A stretch of DNA of 64,000 bases from Triatoma infestans (GCA_011037195.1 JAAEAF010003078.1:1-64000), one strand, 5' to 3'. Positions 1 to 10,882 are shown, counted from the stretch's first letter. Notes: generated by a model from the sequence alone, not told the origin. Translations and numbers: made by a program.

Positions 1-440
1 CTTTAGATGAAAACCTAACCCCACCCCTCCCTCAAAAGTGCCCTTAAATGAATGTTCCCAGAGAAAAGTTTCAAATAAAAGTTGTAGCTCTTTGTATGTG
101 TAGTTGATATAATAAGTTTAAAGAAAATCGTCGGAGCTATTTTTGAGAAAATCCGAAAAATGTAAAAAAAAAAACAACTAGTAAAGTGATACTTCCGGTT
201 GTGGAATTTTGACAGATAACGTACTGTCAGATCCCACGGTGATACCTGAACAGAATATCAAGTTTGAATTTTCTACGATTTTTCGTTTTTGAGCTATGCT
301 GTTCACACACACACACACACACACAATGCTAAAAACCACTTTTTTAGACTCAGGGTACCTCAAAACGGATATTTCCGGTGCAAACTCGATGTAGAAAATT
401 TGACACGATTACAATACTTCCTCTTACTAGGAGTAACAGG
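1..440 (+). repeat. REP1 copy 1 (right part)
   Basis: Right-hand part of a REP1 element, cut by the window edge. It holds one core monomer (CTAACCCCACCCCTCC ... ACTTCCGGTT), then the right module with a GATCCCACGGTGATACC block, an (AC)n tract at 305-326, CTCAGGGTACCTCAAAACGG, and the terminal hairpin CTCTTACT-AGG-AGTAA at about 420-437. No coding potential. The short open frames across it are chance, because the same frames are broken in other copies. Confidence 0.85.
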
Positions 441-442
441 AA

Positions 443-1290
443 TTAGAAATTATATTTTAATTTTTATTGCGTCTATAAAGTCTATTATTGCATTGTATAT
501 TTCCCTTATACGAGCTTTTTCAAGAATCATTTTATATTTAAATGGGGATGGTATGTATGGTGTTATATTTTCTAATAGTTTATATCACTCCCCGTCATAT
601 TTACGGCAAATCATAATTATATGTTTGAGAACTTACCTTACAATTTTATTAAGATATATTGCAGATACCGTGATCTGTTCTTAATCTGCATATAATGCGG
701 TATTTTCTTTTTTATTATAGCCTCACTTGTAAACCATGGTTTACTTCCAACTTTAGGGTTTGTGGTTTTATAAAATTTACCATTTCTGTCGTCGGTGTAC
801 TTTCTTTGCCAAGTTGCTAAGGCTTTCTACTTTATAGCAGGTAGAATGTCTGTATAAGGTAAGCACAGACGGAGGTATGTACCTTCTGTTATGGTTCTTT
901 TTGCCTACGTGTGATCTGATCCATGCAAACTCCACATTATTTCCTTTTGCTTCATTTTATGATCATTACCTGATTATTTGATTTATTACATTATTCATTT
1001 TAAACTGAAAATTTTTTAATACTTTGTAAAGCGTTTAGACTATCAACTATTAAAACTGTTGGACCAACATTTTCTCTTTCCACGTAAAGAAGAGCTTGTA
1101 ATATAGCAGACAATTCACAAGTATAGATGGAGTGTAAATTCGGTAATTTATACATAACTTCAGTTCCTTTTTGCGGGTCATATATGGACCATCCGCATTT
1201 ATCGTCCATCTTGGATCCATCCGTATATAACACGTAACGGTTTGGCCATTTTTGTTTTTTTTTTGTAGATTTCTTCTAAAAAGATCTGTT
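443..1290 (-). pseudogene. LINE 3' fragment: RNase H and C-terminal region
   Basis: Minus-strand remnant of a non-LTR retrotransposon ORF2. At 1000-1233 the translation has the RNase H start YTDGSKMDDKCGW, then a CELSAILQAL block (the E of the second active-site motif) and a VDSLNAL block (third motif, D-S-x-x-A-L). Farther downstream (about 690-830) I read W-Q-R-K-Y then G-K-F-Y and K-P-W-F, a spacing typical of the region after RNase H in I/jockey-type LINEs. The frame ends near 445 in FKYKMILEKARIREIY. Frameshifts near 1235 and several stops show it is dead. Its 3' end abuts the REP1 copy 1 terminus. Clade is not certain. Confidence 0.75.
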
Positions 1291-2446
1291 CTGTACAGTT
1301 TAAGATACATTAGAAACACTGCTTAGAATTTCTAGTTTGAAATAAATCGGTAAACCGGAAATGTTAACCGGAATTTTGTTGAAAACAACTATAATGATTT
1401 TCTTTAAACTTTGAATGCAACATGCATAGATGCAAACAAATCACTAATTTTGTAACATATTTTTTTTTTTTTTTAGACAAATTATTTATAGATGGATTTT
1501 GGGGGAGCTGAGACTAAAATCTTCTAAGCTGTTATGCGTTTTGTTACATTCTCTACCTGTCGTAAAATTAACGGATGTAAATTATAGATAAAAAAAAAAT
1601 ATTTTGTTAATTAAAATTACATTTGCATTAAGAGAAAATCGTCTGAGTATATTACCCTAGATTTTCATTTTCAGCTAGACTATGCACAGAGAAACTGATA
1701 GACAAATAATTTTCTATGCTCAGTGGATATCAACACATATATTTCAGAAAAGATCTAAAATCTAAAATCTTTCCCTAGCGTAATATTTCTTCTTACAGAA
1801 TAAGAGAATGTTCTGTAAAAAAAAAAAAAATGTAATATGATTTTTCAAATTAATAATACGTAACTTAATGTTATCATCACAGTTTTATAACTAATTTTGA
1901 ATTCCGAGTGTATATAGTGAATAGTAGCGCCAGCTAGTAGCTATCATATGAACTACATTGACTAGATATCCCTCACCTGGCTAATATAGCATAGTTCAAT
2001 TTTTTTGTTCATTATTTATTATTATTTTATATTAATTAATTATATTGCATTTTTATAAAAAAAAAAACTTTATTAATGACTACATTTTTCCCATTTACGA
2101 GTTAATTAAATATATTGATAATATACGAAGTTTAAAGAGAAAATTTTTCAAAATATTAAGTAAAAACAAATTTTCTATTGATAGATTTTTTTATCTGAAA
2201 CATTAGTGTCGTATCCCAGAATGAGAAAGGATTTCAAATTTGACCTTTCTTCAATTTATCATTTCAGGATATTTTGTTGACTCTAAATAAACTGACAGAT
2301 TGATAAACATTTGCTAAAAAAAACATTCGCTTCCTACTCGGAAAACTTTAAAGTGTTTACGAAAAAATTCAATTGGCAATAAACCCAATTTATCACCTGC
2401 TTTAGGACAAAACTTGAAACCGTAGCGCTTACTTTTTACTAATAAG
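1291..2446. other. No gene recognised
   Basis: AT-rich sequence with many homopolymer runs. Stretches near 1370-1410 weakly resemble REP1 core (AACCGGAA, GATTTTCTTTAAAC). I see no open frame with family features. Confidence 0.5.
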
Positions 2447-2626
2447 AAAAATCTGGTGTGAAACACTGACACAACTTTCTCTTACTCCAGTTTTCAAAAT
2501 TGTATTTGATAAATTTTATAGTTAATATATACCCAATTTAATGAAATTCGTCGGTGTTTTTTTTCTTTTTTTTTATGGAGAAAATCGGGAAAACGGAAAA
2601 ACTTTTCAGTAAAAAAAAGCACTTTC

Positions 2627-2993
2627 TGTAACAGCAACGTAAGAGAGATCAGCAACCAAAGACAGTAAGAGAAGAGTTAAAAAAACCTAAGCACTCTCTC
2701 GAATTGGAGTGAAACCCAAGCACTCTCTCTCGGATTGGAGTGGGAGAAACTGTATAAATATAGCGACGGACAGTTAAACACAGTTTGATACAGTTAAAGA
2801 GAGTTCAATACAGTTGAGGACAGTTCAATACATCCAGTCACTACGTGTCACTACCCATTTACCACTCTACCTTAACAATTCTCTACTGTATAGTCTGTAT
2901 CTATTTATTAATATATTTAGTTAACCAGTATTAACAAAGTCAATCTCATTTCATCAACCAGACCCAAATTCTCTCCACCTAACACATCCATTA
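2627..2993 (+). mobile_element. LTR-A copy 1
   Basis: LTR-like repeat starting TGTAACAGCAACG and ending near CACATCCATTAT. Five copies of this family occur in the window (also 3002, 36456, 39013 and 41128). All contain a CTCTCTCTCGGATTGGAG block, a TATAAATA box and a 3' block ending CTCTCCACCTAACACATCC. The next copy begins about eight bases later. The retrotransposon class is unknown because no internal coding region is attached. Confidence 0.7.
2753..2760 (+). promoter_or_regulatory. TATA box in LTR-A copy 1
   Basis: TATAAATA about 125 bp into the LTR, preceded by a CT/GAGA-rich block. The same motif recurs at 3099-3106 in the adjacent copy and in the copies at 36456 and 39013, so it is conserved in the family and probably the LTR promoter. 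Confidence 0.55.
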
Positions 2994-3001
2994 TGGTATG
3001 A

Positions 3002-3349
3002 TGTAACAGCAACGTAAGAGAGATCAGCAACCAAAGACAGTAAGAGAAGAGAAACAAACCCCCAAGCACTCTCTCTCGGATTGGAGTGGGAGAAACTGTA
3101 TAAATATAGCGACGGACAGTTAAACACAATTGGATACAGTTAAAGAGAGTTCAATACAGTTGAGAACAGTTCAATACATCCAATCACTACGTGCCATTAC
3201 CCATTTACCACCCGACCTTAACCATTCTTTATTGTAAAGTCCAGGCAGTTTGTGTCTATTTATTAATATATTAGTTAACCAGTGTTAACAAAGTCAATCT
3301 GATTTCATCAACCAGACCCAAATTCTTTCCACCTAACACATCCATTATA
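3002..3349 (+). mobile_element. LTR-A copy 2, tandem with copy 1
   Basis: Second LTR-A copy, same orientation, separated from copy 1 by only about eight bases (TGGTATGA-like). The pair is flanked by CTTTC on both sides (2622-2626 and 3350-3354), a 5-bp target-site duplication inside REP1 copy 2. This is a two-LTR insertion with almost no internal region. Confidence 0.7.
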
Positions 3350-4130
3350 CTTTCATTTTACTGATTTTCTGTAGACCTACCTCTCTTCGAAAAGCCCCCT
3401 TAAATAAGTTTACCCAGAGAAATGTTTCAAATAAAAGTTGTAGCTCTTTGTACGTGTAGTTCACATACTTAGTTTTTTTTAAAAAAATCGGAGCCGTTTT
3501 AGAGAAATAGCAGAAATCTAGAAAATATTTTTCAGTAAAAACGCACTTCCGGTCATCTGATTTTCTCCAAATTCGGAATTTTAACAACATATTTAATTCT
3601 AATTAATATTATTTAGATGATAGAATTGTGAAATAAACTAAAATAGTACTTTTAGGGGACAATCTAACCAAAAGTGCCCTTAAATGCATTTTTCCGGTGA
3701 AATATTTCAAATAAAAATTGTTGATCTTTGTTTGTATGTAATTGATATACCAAGTTTAAAGAAAATCGTTGGAGTCATTTATGAGAAAATTGCCAAAATT
3801 AAAAAAAAACCATACAGTAAATTAGTACTTCCGGTTAAGGAATTTTGTCAGACAACGTACAGTCGGATTCCATGGTGATATCCAAACGGAATATTCTTGT
3901 TTGAACTTACTGCAATTTTTCGTTTTTTAAGCTATGCCGTTCACGTACATACCATTTTGCACACCCAGACGATTTTGTAAAAACCACTTTTTTGGATTCA
4001 GGGGACGTCAAAACGTGTATTCCTGTAAAAATTCGATATCGAAAAATTGACACGATTACAATACTTCCTCTTACTAGGAGTAAGAAGAGAAAGTAAAAAG
4101 TAAATTGTGCGCTTTCGCTAATCAAAAAAA

Positions 4131-5284
4131 TCTGGTGTGAAACACTCACACAACTTTCTCTTACTCCAGTTCTCAAAATTATAATTGACAAATTTTATAG
4201 TTTGTGTACCAAATTTAACGAAATTCGTCGAAAAACTAAAAAAACTGTTCAGTAAAAGCGCACTTCTGGTTTACTAATTTTCATGAAACTCGGAATTTTA
4301 GCAATCTATTTATTTCTAATTCATTTTGTTTGGATGATAGAATTGTATAATCAACTATGATAGCACTTTAGAGGAAACTGTAACCCCACCCCTCCCCTAA
4401 AAGTGCCCTTTAATGAATTTTCCCAGAGAAATGTTTTAAATAAATGATGTAGATCTTTGCATGTTTAGTTTATATTAGCAATTTCAAGAAAATCGTCGGT
4501 GCATTTTTGAGAAAATCGCGAAAAAGTGGAAAAATCATTTAGTAAAGTGGTAATGTAAACGCACTTCCGGTTATCCGATTTTTTTCAAACTCGGAATTTC
4601 AGCAACATATTCGATTCTAATTAACATTATTTAGATGGCAGAATTGTCTAATGAACTAAAGTAGCACTTTAGATGAAAACCTAACCCCACCCCTCCCCCA
4701 GAAAGTGCCCTGAAATGAATTTTCCCAGAGAAATGTTTTAAATAAATGATGTAGATCTTTGCATGTTTAGTTTATATTAGCAATTTCAAGAAAATCGTCG
4801 GTGCATTTTTGAGAAAATCGCGAAAAAGTGGAAAAATCATTTAGTAAAGTGGTAATGTAAACGCACTTCCGGTTATCCGATTTTTTTCAAACTCGGAATT
4901 TCAGCAACATATTCGATTCTAATTAACATTATTTAGATGGCAGAATTGTCTAATGAACTAAAGTAGCACTTTAGATGAAAACCTAACCCCACCCCTCCCC
5001 CAGAAAGTGCCCTGAAATGAATTTTCCTGGAGAAATGTTTTAAATAAAAGTTGTAGTTGTTAGTATGTGTAGTTGATATACCAAGTTTGAAGAAAATAGT
5101 TGGAGCCATTTTTGTGAAAATCGCTAAAACGTAAAAAAAAACAACTAGTAAAGTGGTACTTCCGGTTGAGGAATTTTGACAGATAACCTACCGTCGGATC
5201 CCATGGTGATAACTAAACGGAATATCAAGTTTCAACTTTCTACGATTTTTCTTTTTTGAGCTATGCTGTTCACATACATACATA

Positions 5285-5323
<39 letters not shown>

Positions 5324-5443
5324 CATTTGCTGAAAACCACTTTTGGACTCAGGGGACCTTAAAACGGATATTTCCGGTGAAAACTCAATATTGAAAATTT
5401 GACGCGATTACAATAATTCCTCTTACTAGGAGTAAGAGAAAGT
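4131..5443 (+). repeat. REP1 copy 3, with four core monomers
   Basis: Full-length copy. Left terminus TCTGGTGTGAAACACTCACAC plus CTTTCTCTTACTCCAG, then four core monomers, each with the CCCCACCCCTCC block, a TTTCAAATAAA-like block and ACTTCCGGTT, then the right module with (AC)n at 5284-5320 and a terminal hairpin CTCTTACT-AGG-AGTAAGAG at about 5420-5443. It is joined to copy 2 through a 36-bp spacer. Confidence 0.85.
4431..5034 (+). repeat. Two identical 302-bp tandem monomers
   Basis: 4431-4732 and 4733-5034 read identically over the full 302 bp, apart from a difference at the far end of the second unit. The flanking monomers are clearly diverged. This means a very recent tandem duplication, gene conversion or a local assembly error. 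Confidence 0.9.
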
Positions 5444-6465
5444 AAAAAATTCTATAATCGTTAAATTCAACACAATTATGAGAAAACATAAAAGGCATAA
5501 AATTGGGTGAATAAAGTTGTTCCTTATTGATTTAATTTTTTAAATATTTGGTGTAAGTTTTATTTAGGATAGATATAAGAAGAGTTTCATTAAAATTGAT
5601 TTTAATGGTTCACTTTTGGGAAAGTGTCCGGCTTTTAAATCAGAACGTTAGTGTAGCAAAAATTAAAGTGAAACTTTAGTGAGATTAACAATTAAATGGT
5701 AATAATAAAACGATTGGACCCTAGTGGCCTTAAGGGGTCAGTGACAGAGTTTAGTAATAGCAGTGGCGCAGAGCAAGAGTATTGTCTTGCAAGATTGGTG
5801 TCGAACAAAGGGTAACCAGCCGAGCACTCTTAATTGTGTCCTACGCTGTTCTCTGCCTCGCACTCTCTCTCTCTCTCAGGATCTACACACAGCCCCCCAA
5901 TCTCTGCACCTGTATACACCCTTAATCCACACTACAGTAGTAGGCTAGGCTAAAGGCCCTTCACACTAATCAAAACCCATACTATACTTTAGTGCCCTAT
6001 AATTGCTAGTTAGACTCAGACTCTATAATTAATACCCGTGTCTGGTATCTGGGTAACTTCTCCTTCAAACGCCCCCGGACTTATTAACGCTATATCTATA
6101 TACAGAGTAGACTTTACCAGTACCAGTACCAGCCTCTTGAATTTCCACACACAGCTTTCCCTCAATTAATCGTTCACAATAAAGAGCTGGACCAAACTCA
6201 TCTCCTTCCAATACTGTTTGGAAGACCATCTTAATTGTCTCGTACCTTAACTAAACTGAACCTTTTCATCAAACGTTCAACCTCTCTTAGCTGTTTTGCT
6301 TCAATGTTTATTTCACTCTTGATTCTTCATCAACCCACTTCAATCTTCATCTATACAATGCTGGTAAATAATTCTAGAATTGATTGAAAATCTATATAAA
6401 CATATACAAGTTTTTGTTTGTTCATCTATTGAAATCTTTTTTTTTTACTTTCTGTTACTTCTGGT
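5444..6465. other. No gene recognised
   Basis: Moderately C-rich on the plus strand from about 5760 to 6330, with CT-repeat and ACCAGT microrepeats. ATTGGTGTCGAACAAAGGG at about 5795 resembles a retroviral-type primer-binding region, but I find no paired LTR. No coding signature. Confidence 0.4.
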
Positions 6466-6709
6466 AACAGGAAGTATTACGATCATGGCAAATTCTCGAA
6501 TAGAACCGGAAATACATATTTTGAAGTCTCCTTAGTACGAAAAAAAGTTTTTACAGGTTTGTCTGTATGTATGTAAACAAAATACCTCAAACACTACAAA
6601 ACCGCAGGAATCTCAAACTAGGTAGTACTTTAGGTATCAATACCGCATCTCATACGAAGTTTTCAGTCAAACTCCATCAACCGGAAGTGTAACTTTACTG
6701 AACTTTTTA
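6466..6709 (-). repeat. Diverged REP1 end fragment
   Basis: Decayed right module of REP1 in reverse orientation: GGTAACAGGAAGTATTACGATC, then TCTCCTTAGTACGAAAAAAAG, then GTATCAATACCGCATCTCATACGAAG and CCGGAAGTG. An older subfamily, also seen at 16060, 17405 and 40430. Confidence 0.6.
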
Positions 6710-7945
6710 CTTCCTCTTACTTCTCCTAGTAAGAGGAAGTATTGTAAAACGTGTCAAATTTTCGATATCGAGTTTTCACCAAGAATATCCGTTTTAAGGT
6801 CCCCTGAGTCCAAAAAGATGTTTTTAGCAAATACACTGTGTGAATGTGTGTGTGTGTGTGTGTTTGTGTTGAACGCACAGCTCAAAAACGAAAAACCACA
6901 GAAAGTTCAAACTTGATATTCCGTTTAGGTATCACCATGGGATCTGACATTACATTAGCTGTCAAAATTCCTCAACCGGAAGTACTACTTCACTGAATGT
7001 TTTTTTTCTTCATTTTTTTTGCAATTTTCTCAAAAATGGCTCTAACGATATTCTTTAAACTTAGTATATCAACTACATATAGAAAGATCAACAATTTTTA
7101 TTTGAAACATTTCCCTGGGAAAATGCATTTAAGGACACTTTTGCGGGAGTTGTGAGGTTAGATTGTATTCTAAAGTGCTATTTCAGTTAATTATACCATT
7201 CTATCATTTAAATAATATTAATTAGAATTAAATATGTTATTGAAATGCCGAATTTGAAGAAAATCAGATGATCGGAAGTTGGTTTTTACTGAAATGTGTT
7301 TAATAGTTTTCTGGTATTTTCTTGAAAACGGCTTCAACGATTTTCTTTAAACTAAGCATGTGAAGTACACATATAAAGAGCTACAACTATTATTTGAAAC
7401 ATTTCTCCTGGTAAAGGTCATTTAACGCCTTTTTTTGGGGAGCCGTGGGGTTAGGTTGTTCTCTTAAGTGCTATTTCACTTTATTACACAATTCATATCA
7501 TCTAAATAATATTAATATGTTGAATTAAATATGTTGTTGAGATTCCCAGTTTCAAGAAAATTAGTAAACCGGAAGTGTGTTTTTACTGAACAGTTTTTTT
7601 CAGTTTTTGTGCTTTTTCTCCATAAAAACCCGGACGAATTTGCATTAAATTTTGTATACTAACTATAAAGTTTGTCAATAACAATTTTGAAAACTGGAGT
7701 AAGAGAAAGTTGTGTGAATGTTTCACACCAGATTTTTTCTTCAGTTTTTTGTGATTTTCTCGAAAGCGGCTCCAATGATTTTCTTCAAACTTTGTACCTG
7801 CATACATGAATGCCTATCACTTTTATTTAAAACAATTATCCAGGTAAATTTATTTTTTTGGAAGTATTGGGGGGGGGGAGTGGAATTAAGCTTATCTCTA
7901 AAGTATCACTTCAGTAAAATTTAGTTCTACCACCTATATAGTTAT
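6710..7945 (-). repeat. REP1 copy 4
   Basis: Reverse-oriented copy. It begins with the right-end hairpin (CTCCTAGTAAGAGG near 6723), with (TG)n at 6840-6862, three monomers with CCGGAAGT motifs, and the left terminus GGAGTAAGAGAAAG ... TTTCACACCAGA at about 7695-7735. One extra monomer-like piece (7740-7945) follows the terminus. Confidence 0.8.
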
Positions 7946-8020
7946 ATACATTAGAAACATTGGTAGAATTTCAAATCTTGTAAATGTCACTATATTATGG
8001 TAAACCTTATATTTAAGTAG

Positions 8021-9006
8021 AAAAATCTTGTGTGAAACACTCACACAACTTTCTTTTACTCCAGTTCTCAAAATTATAATTGACAAATTTTATAGTTTGT
8101 GTACTAAATTTTATGAAATTCGTCGAAAACTGAAAAAACTGTACAGTAAAAGCACTCTTCCGGTTTACTAATTTTCTTGAAACTTGGAATTTTGGCCATC
8201 TATTTATTTCTAATTAATTTTGTTTGGATGATAGAATTATATAATCAACTATGATAGCACTTTAGAGGAAAACATAACCACACCCCTCCCCTAAAAGTGC
8301 CCTTAAATGAATTTTCCCAGAGAAATGTTTTAAATAAAAGTTGTAGCTCTTTGGATGTTTAGTTTATATAACAAGTTTAAAGAAAATCGTAGGATCATGT
8401 TTTGAGAAAATTGCGTAAAAGTGAAAAAAATCATTTAGTAAAGTGCTAAAGTAAACGTACTTCCGGTTATCTGATTTTTTTCAAACTCGGAATTTCAACA
8501 ACATATTCAATTCTAATTAACATTGTTTAGATGACAGAACTGTCTAATAAACTGAAATAGCACTTTAGATGAAAACCTAATCCCACCCCTACCCCATAAC
8601 TACCCTTAAATAAATTTTCCCAGAGAAATGTTTCAAATAAAAGTTGTAGATCTTTGAATGTTTAGTTTATATATGTAGTTTCAAGAAAATCGTCGGGGCC
8701 ATTTTTGAGATAAACGAAAAAAAGTAAAAAAACCAACTCGTAAAGTGGTACTTCCGGTTAAGGAATTTTGACAGATAACGTACAGTCAGATCCCATGGTG
8801 ATACCTAAATGGAATATCAAGTTTCAACTTTCTGCGGTTTTTCGTTTTTGAGCTGTTCACACACACACACTCTCACACACAGACCATTTGCTAAAAACCA
8901 CTTTTTTGGACTCAGGGGACCTCAAAACGGATATTTCCGGTGAAAACTCGATATTGGAAATTTGCCACGATTAGAATACTTCATCTTACTAGGGGAGTAA
9001 AAAAAG
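8021..9006 (+). repeat. REP1 copy 5
   Basis: Left terminus CTTGTGTGAAACACTCACACAAC, three monomers with CCCCTCCCC and CTTCCGGTT motifs, right module with CATGGTGATACC, short (AC)n at 8860-8880, and a decayed terminal hairpin CTTACTAGGGGAGTAA. Confidence 0.8.
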
Positions 9007-9197
9007 TGAAACTGAATTAGCTAAATCACTGAATCACTTCCAACTTTTGCTTAAATTTTTCAGCAAATTTTAAATATGCAATTTTTATCATGATTTTAAA
9101 AAAAAATATTGTGGAAAAAGATATTTAGAGTCCATCCCCCAGAACTAGGCATAGTTTTAATAATAATTATGAATTCATAAATTTTCTGTATAATGTT

Positions 9198-9596
9198 CTT
9201 CTTCTTCTTCTTTGTTGACTTTACAGCCCATTATTGAAACTTAGCCTCCTCTATTCGCCTCCGCCAGTCATCTCTATCAGTTGCTGCAGATTTTCAATTC
9301 CGTGCATTCAGCAAAACTCTGGAATCTTCTCCTATACCATCAGCCAATCTCAGTTTGTATCTGCCCTCTCTTCTCGTGCGGACAAGTCTTTCTTCCAAGA
9401 CCTTTCTAGGTCACCTCATTCTGCCATCCTTCCAACATGCCTGCCCATCGCAGCCTAGTGAACCTAATTATTTTAACTACATCTGGCTCGCCATACATGT
9501 TCAATATCTCCAAATTGGTTCTTCTTCTCCAGCTTTGGGCCTCCCTAACTGGTCCAACGATCCTTCTTAAAATTCTTCTTTCGAATGTCGTAAGGA
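9198..9596 (-). pseudogene. LINE C-terminal fragment with 14-bp TSD
   Basis: Minus-strand translation gives RILRRIVGPVREAQSW, then NMYGEPDVVKIIRFTRLRWAG, the C-terminus of an RTE/CR1-type LINE ORF2 downstream of the RT. The 3' end on this strand is a GAA-repeat tail (TTC repeats at 9198-9212). The duplication TTCTGTATAATGTT flanks it at 9184-9197 and 9597-9610. It is strongly 5'-truncated and contains stops. Confidence 0.75.
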
Positions 9597-9861
9597 TTCT
9601 GTATAATGTTACTAAAATACATAGAATTTAGCATAAAAATGTAAAAGTAACTGCCCAATTAGAAAACAACCTCATCGTAATATTCACATCGATTATTTAA
9701 ATTCTACAACGTATTTAGTTTAGTAGGCGTTCTATAAATTTATTGTTTTTCAACAGAAATCTTTGAAGAGATATTCGTCACTTGCTGAATGCTCCGTGGC
9801 AATATATTCGTCAGAAAAAAAAATATATATATATTTGTGACATACTAGCTTTTAAATAAAC

Positions 9862-10874
9862 CAGTGGCGGCTCGTGACTTGGATATGTGGGGGTTGAACT
9901 TTTTTTTTAAAATACTTTCATTACCTATCATAATTACTAGCTCGGTTAGATAGAAATCATGAAGCAAGCCAGGAGCCAGGTAAAAACTTGCATCCCTCTC
10001 CTACAATTAAATATGTTAAATTAACAATAAATCTATTAGGGAAAGGATTAGCTCAGTGGATAGTGCATTGGACTCCCACGCGAAGGGCTCGGGTACGAGT
10101 CCACTATGCTGCCCTTAGGTTTTTCTTCCTAGGAGCCCTTACAGCACACTGTCCGGTGATGGGCAGTGTTGTCTGTAACGAGAGAACATCATCCGGAGGC
10201 CGGCAGTGCACTGAGAAGGCTCGGGCGCTAATGACCATACATGTTGACGCCCCTTAAATTAAAAAAAAAAACAATAACTCTGTCACTTTGCACCCAGAGA
10301 AGAACTGTGAAAAAAGACTTGTACCGTTTGAGTTCGAAAATTAAGTGGTTAACTCAACGGAAATTTTTATTATCTAAATAAAGTGTTTCGGTTCAACGGA
10401 AATGTCAATGAGTTGGCATCTATTCTATTTATCAACAAGTGATGTTTTAAGTACGAATACCAACATCAAATTTTTATAAATATAAATATAATGTCTAAAA
10501 ATCCACTAAAACTGTGAACCCCCAACTTCTAATTTTTTATACATCTCCTGATATACATGCAATTCACTAAGTGTACAATTCATTGTACGAACATTAAAGG
10601 AGCTCCTATATTGATATACGTTCCTATTCTTTAATGTCTGATTCTCCGATTTTACTACTGATCTTTTTTTATTAATATAGGATCAGGCCAATATATATCA
10701 TTTTTACTGTGACTTATGTTCCTAACTAATACAAAAATGAAAATATTTTTTTGAAATTGAAATATGAAAGAAAATAAAATCAAATAAGAAAATTTTACTA
10801 CTTTTTTATTTAATTTTTTTTTCAAATAGCTGGGGGTTCAGTCGCGCAATCGCGAATACCAGTAGCTGCCACTG
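9862..10874. mobile_element. hAT-like non-autonomous DNA transposon
   Basis: Ends are CAGTGGCGGCTCGTG and, read inward from the other side, CAGTGGCAGCTACTG (12 of 15 match). An exact 8-bp duplication AAATAAAC lies at 9854-9861 and 10875-10882, the duplication length of hAT elements. No transposase frame inside; a SINE occupies 10035-10270. The paralog at 12352-12359 keeps a single CAATAAAC, i.e. the empty site. Confidence 0.8.
10035..10270 (+). mobile_element. tRNA-derived SINE copy 1
   Basis: The head carries a tRNA-like A box (TTAGCTCAGTGGATAG) and B box (GGGTACGAGTCC). A tRNA-unrelated body with CTCACTGTCCGGTGATG-like and GGAGGCCGGCAGTGCACTGAG blocks follows, then an A tail. Flanked by ACAATAAATCT (10024-10034) and ACAATAACTCT (10271-10281), a 10/11 duplication. 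Presumably transcribed by RNA polymerase III and moved by a LINE. Confidence 0.85.
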
Positions 10875-10882
10875 AAATAAAC

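Larger units (their letters stand above)
2447..4094 (+). repeat. REP1 copy 2, interrupted by tandem LTR-A
   Basis: Left terminus with the hairpin GTGTGA-AACAC-TGACAC and the shared end motif CTTTCTCTTACTCCAG (about 2456-2494), first monomer cut at 2626 by two LTR-A copies, resuming at about 3350. Two further monomers follow, then the right module without an expanded (AC)n, and the terminal hairpin at about 4066-4094. A diagnostic GACGTCAAAACGTGTATTCC in the right module is shared with copy 8. Confidence 0.8.
7925..9860 (+). repeat. Paralogous segment 1 (host of several insertions)
   Basis: Pieces at 7960-8020, 9007-9183 and 9611-9861 are collinear with 11860-12380 (for example TGTCACTATATTATGG, GCAAATTTTAAATATGCAATTTTT, AGAAATCTTTGAA). 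Segment 1 carries a full REP1 copy, a LINE fragment and, at its right edge, a hAT-like element that segment 2 lacks. Confidence 0.7.

Noticed and set aside
289..684. 131-codon plus-strand frame
   Set aside because: It runs over the REP1 end and the antisense of LINE RNase H sequence. It is broken in other REP1 copies and starts in an AC microsatellite.
4431..5320. Possible CRISPR-like array because of regular repeats
   Set aside because: Monomers are about 300 bp without short repeat-spacer alternation, and the sequence is eukaryotic. It is a transposon core array.
10045..10110. tRNA gene at the SINE head (also 55755-55805 and 63165-63250)
   Set aside because: The A and B boxes are present but no acceptor stem can be formed, and the sequence continues into a repeated tailed body with target duplications.
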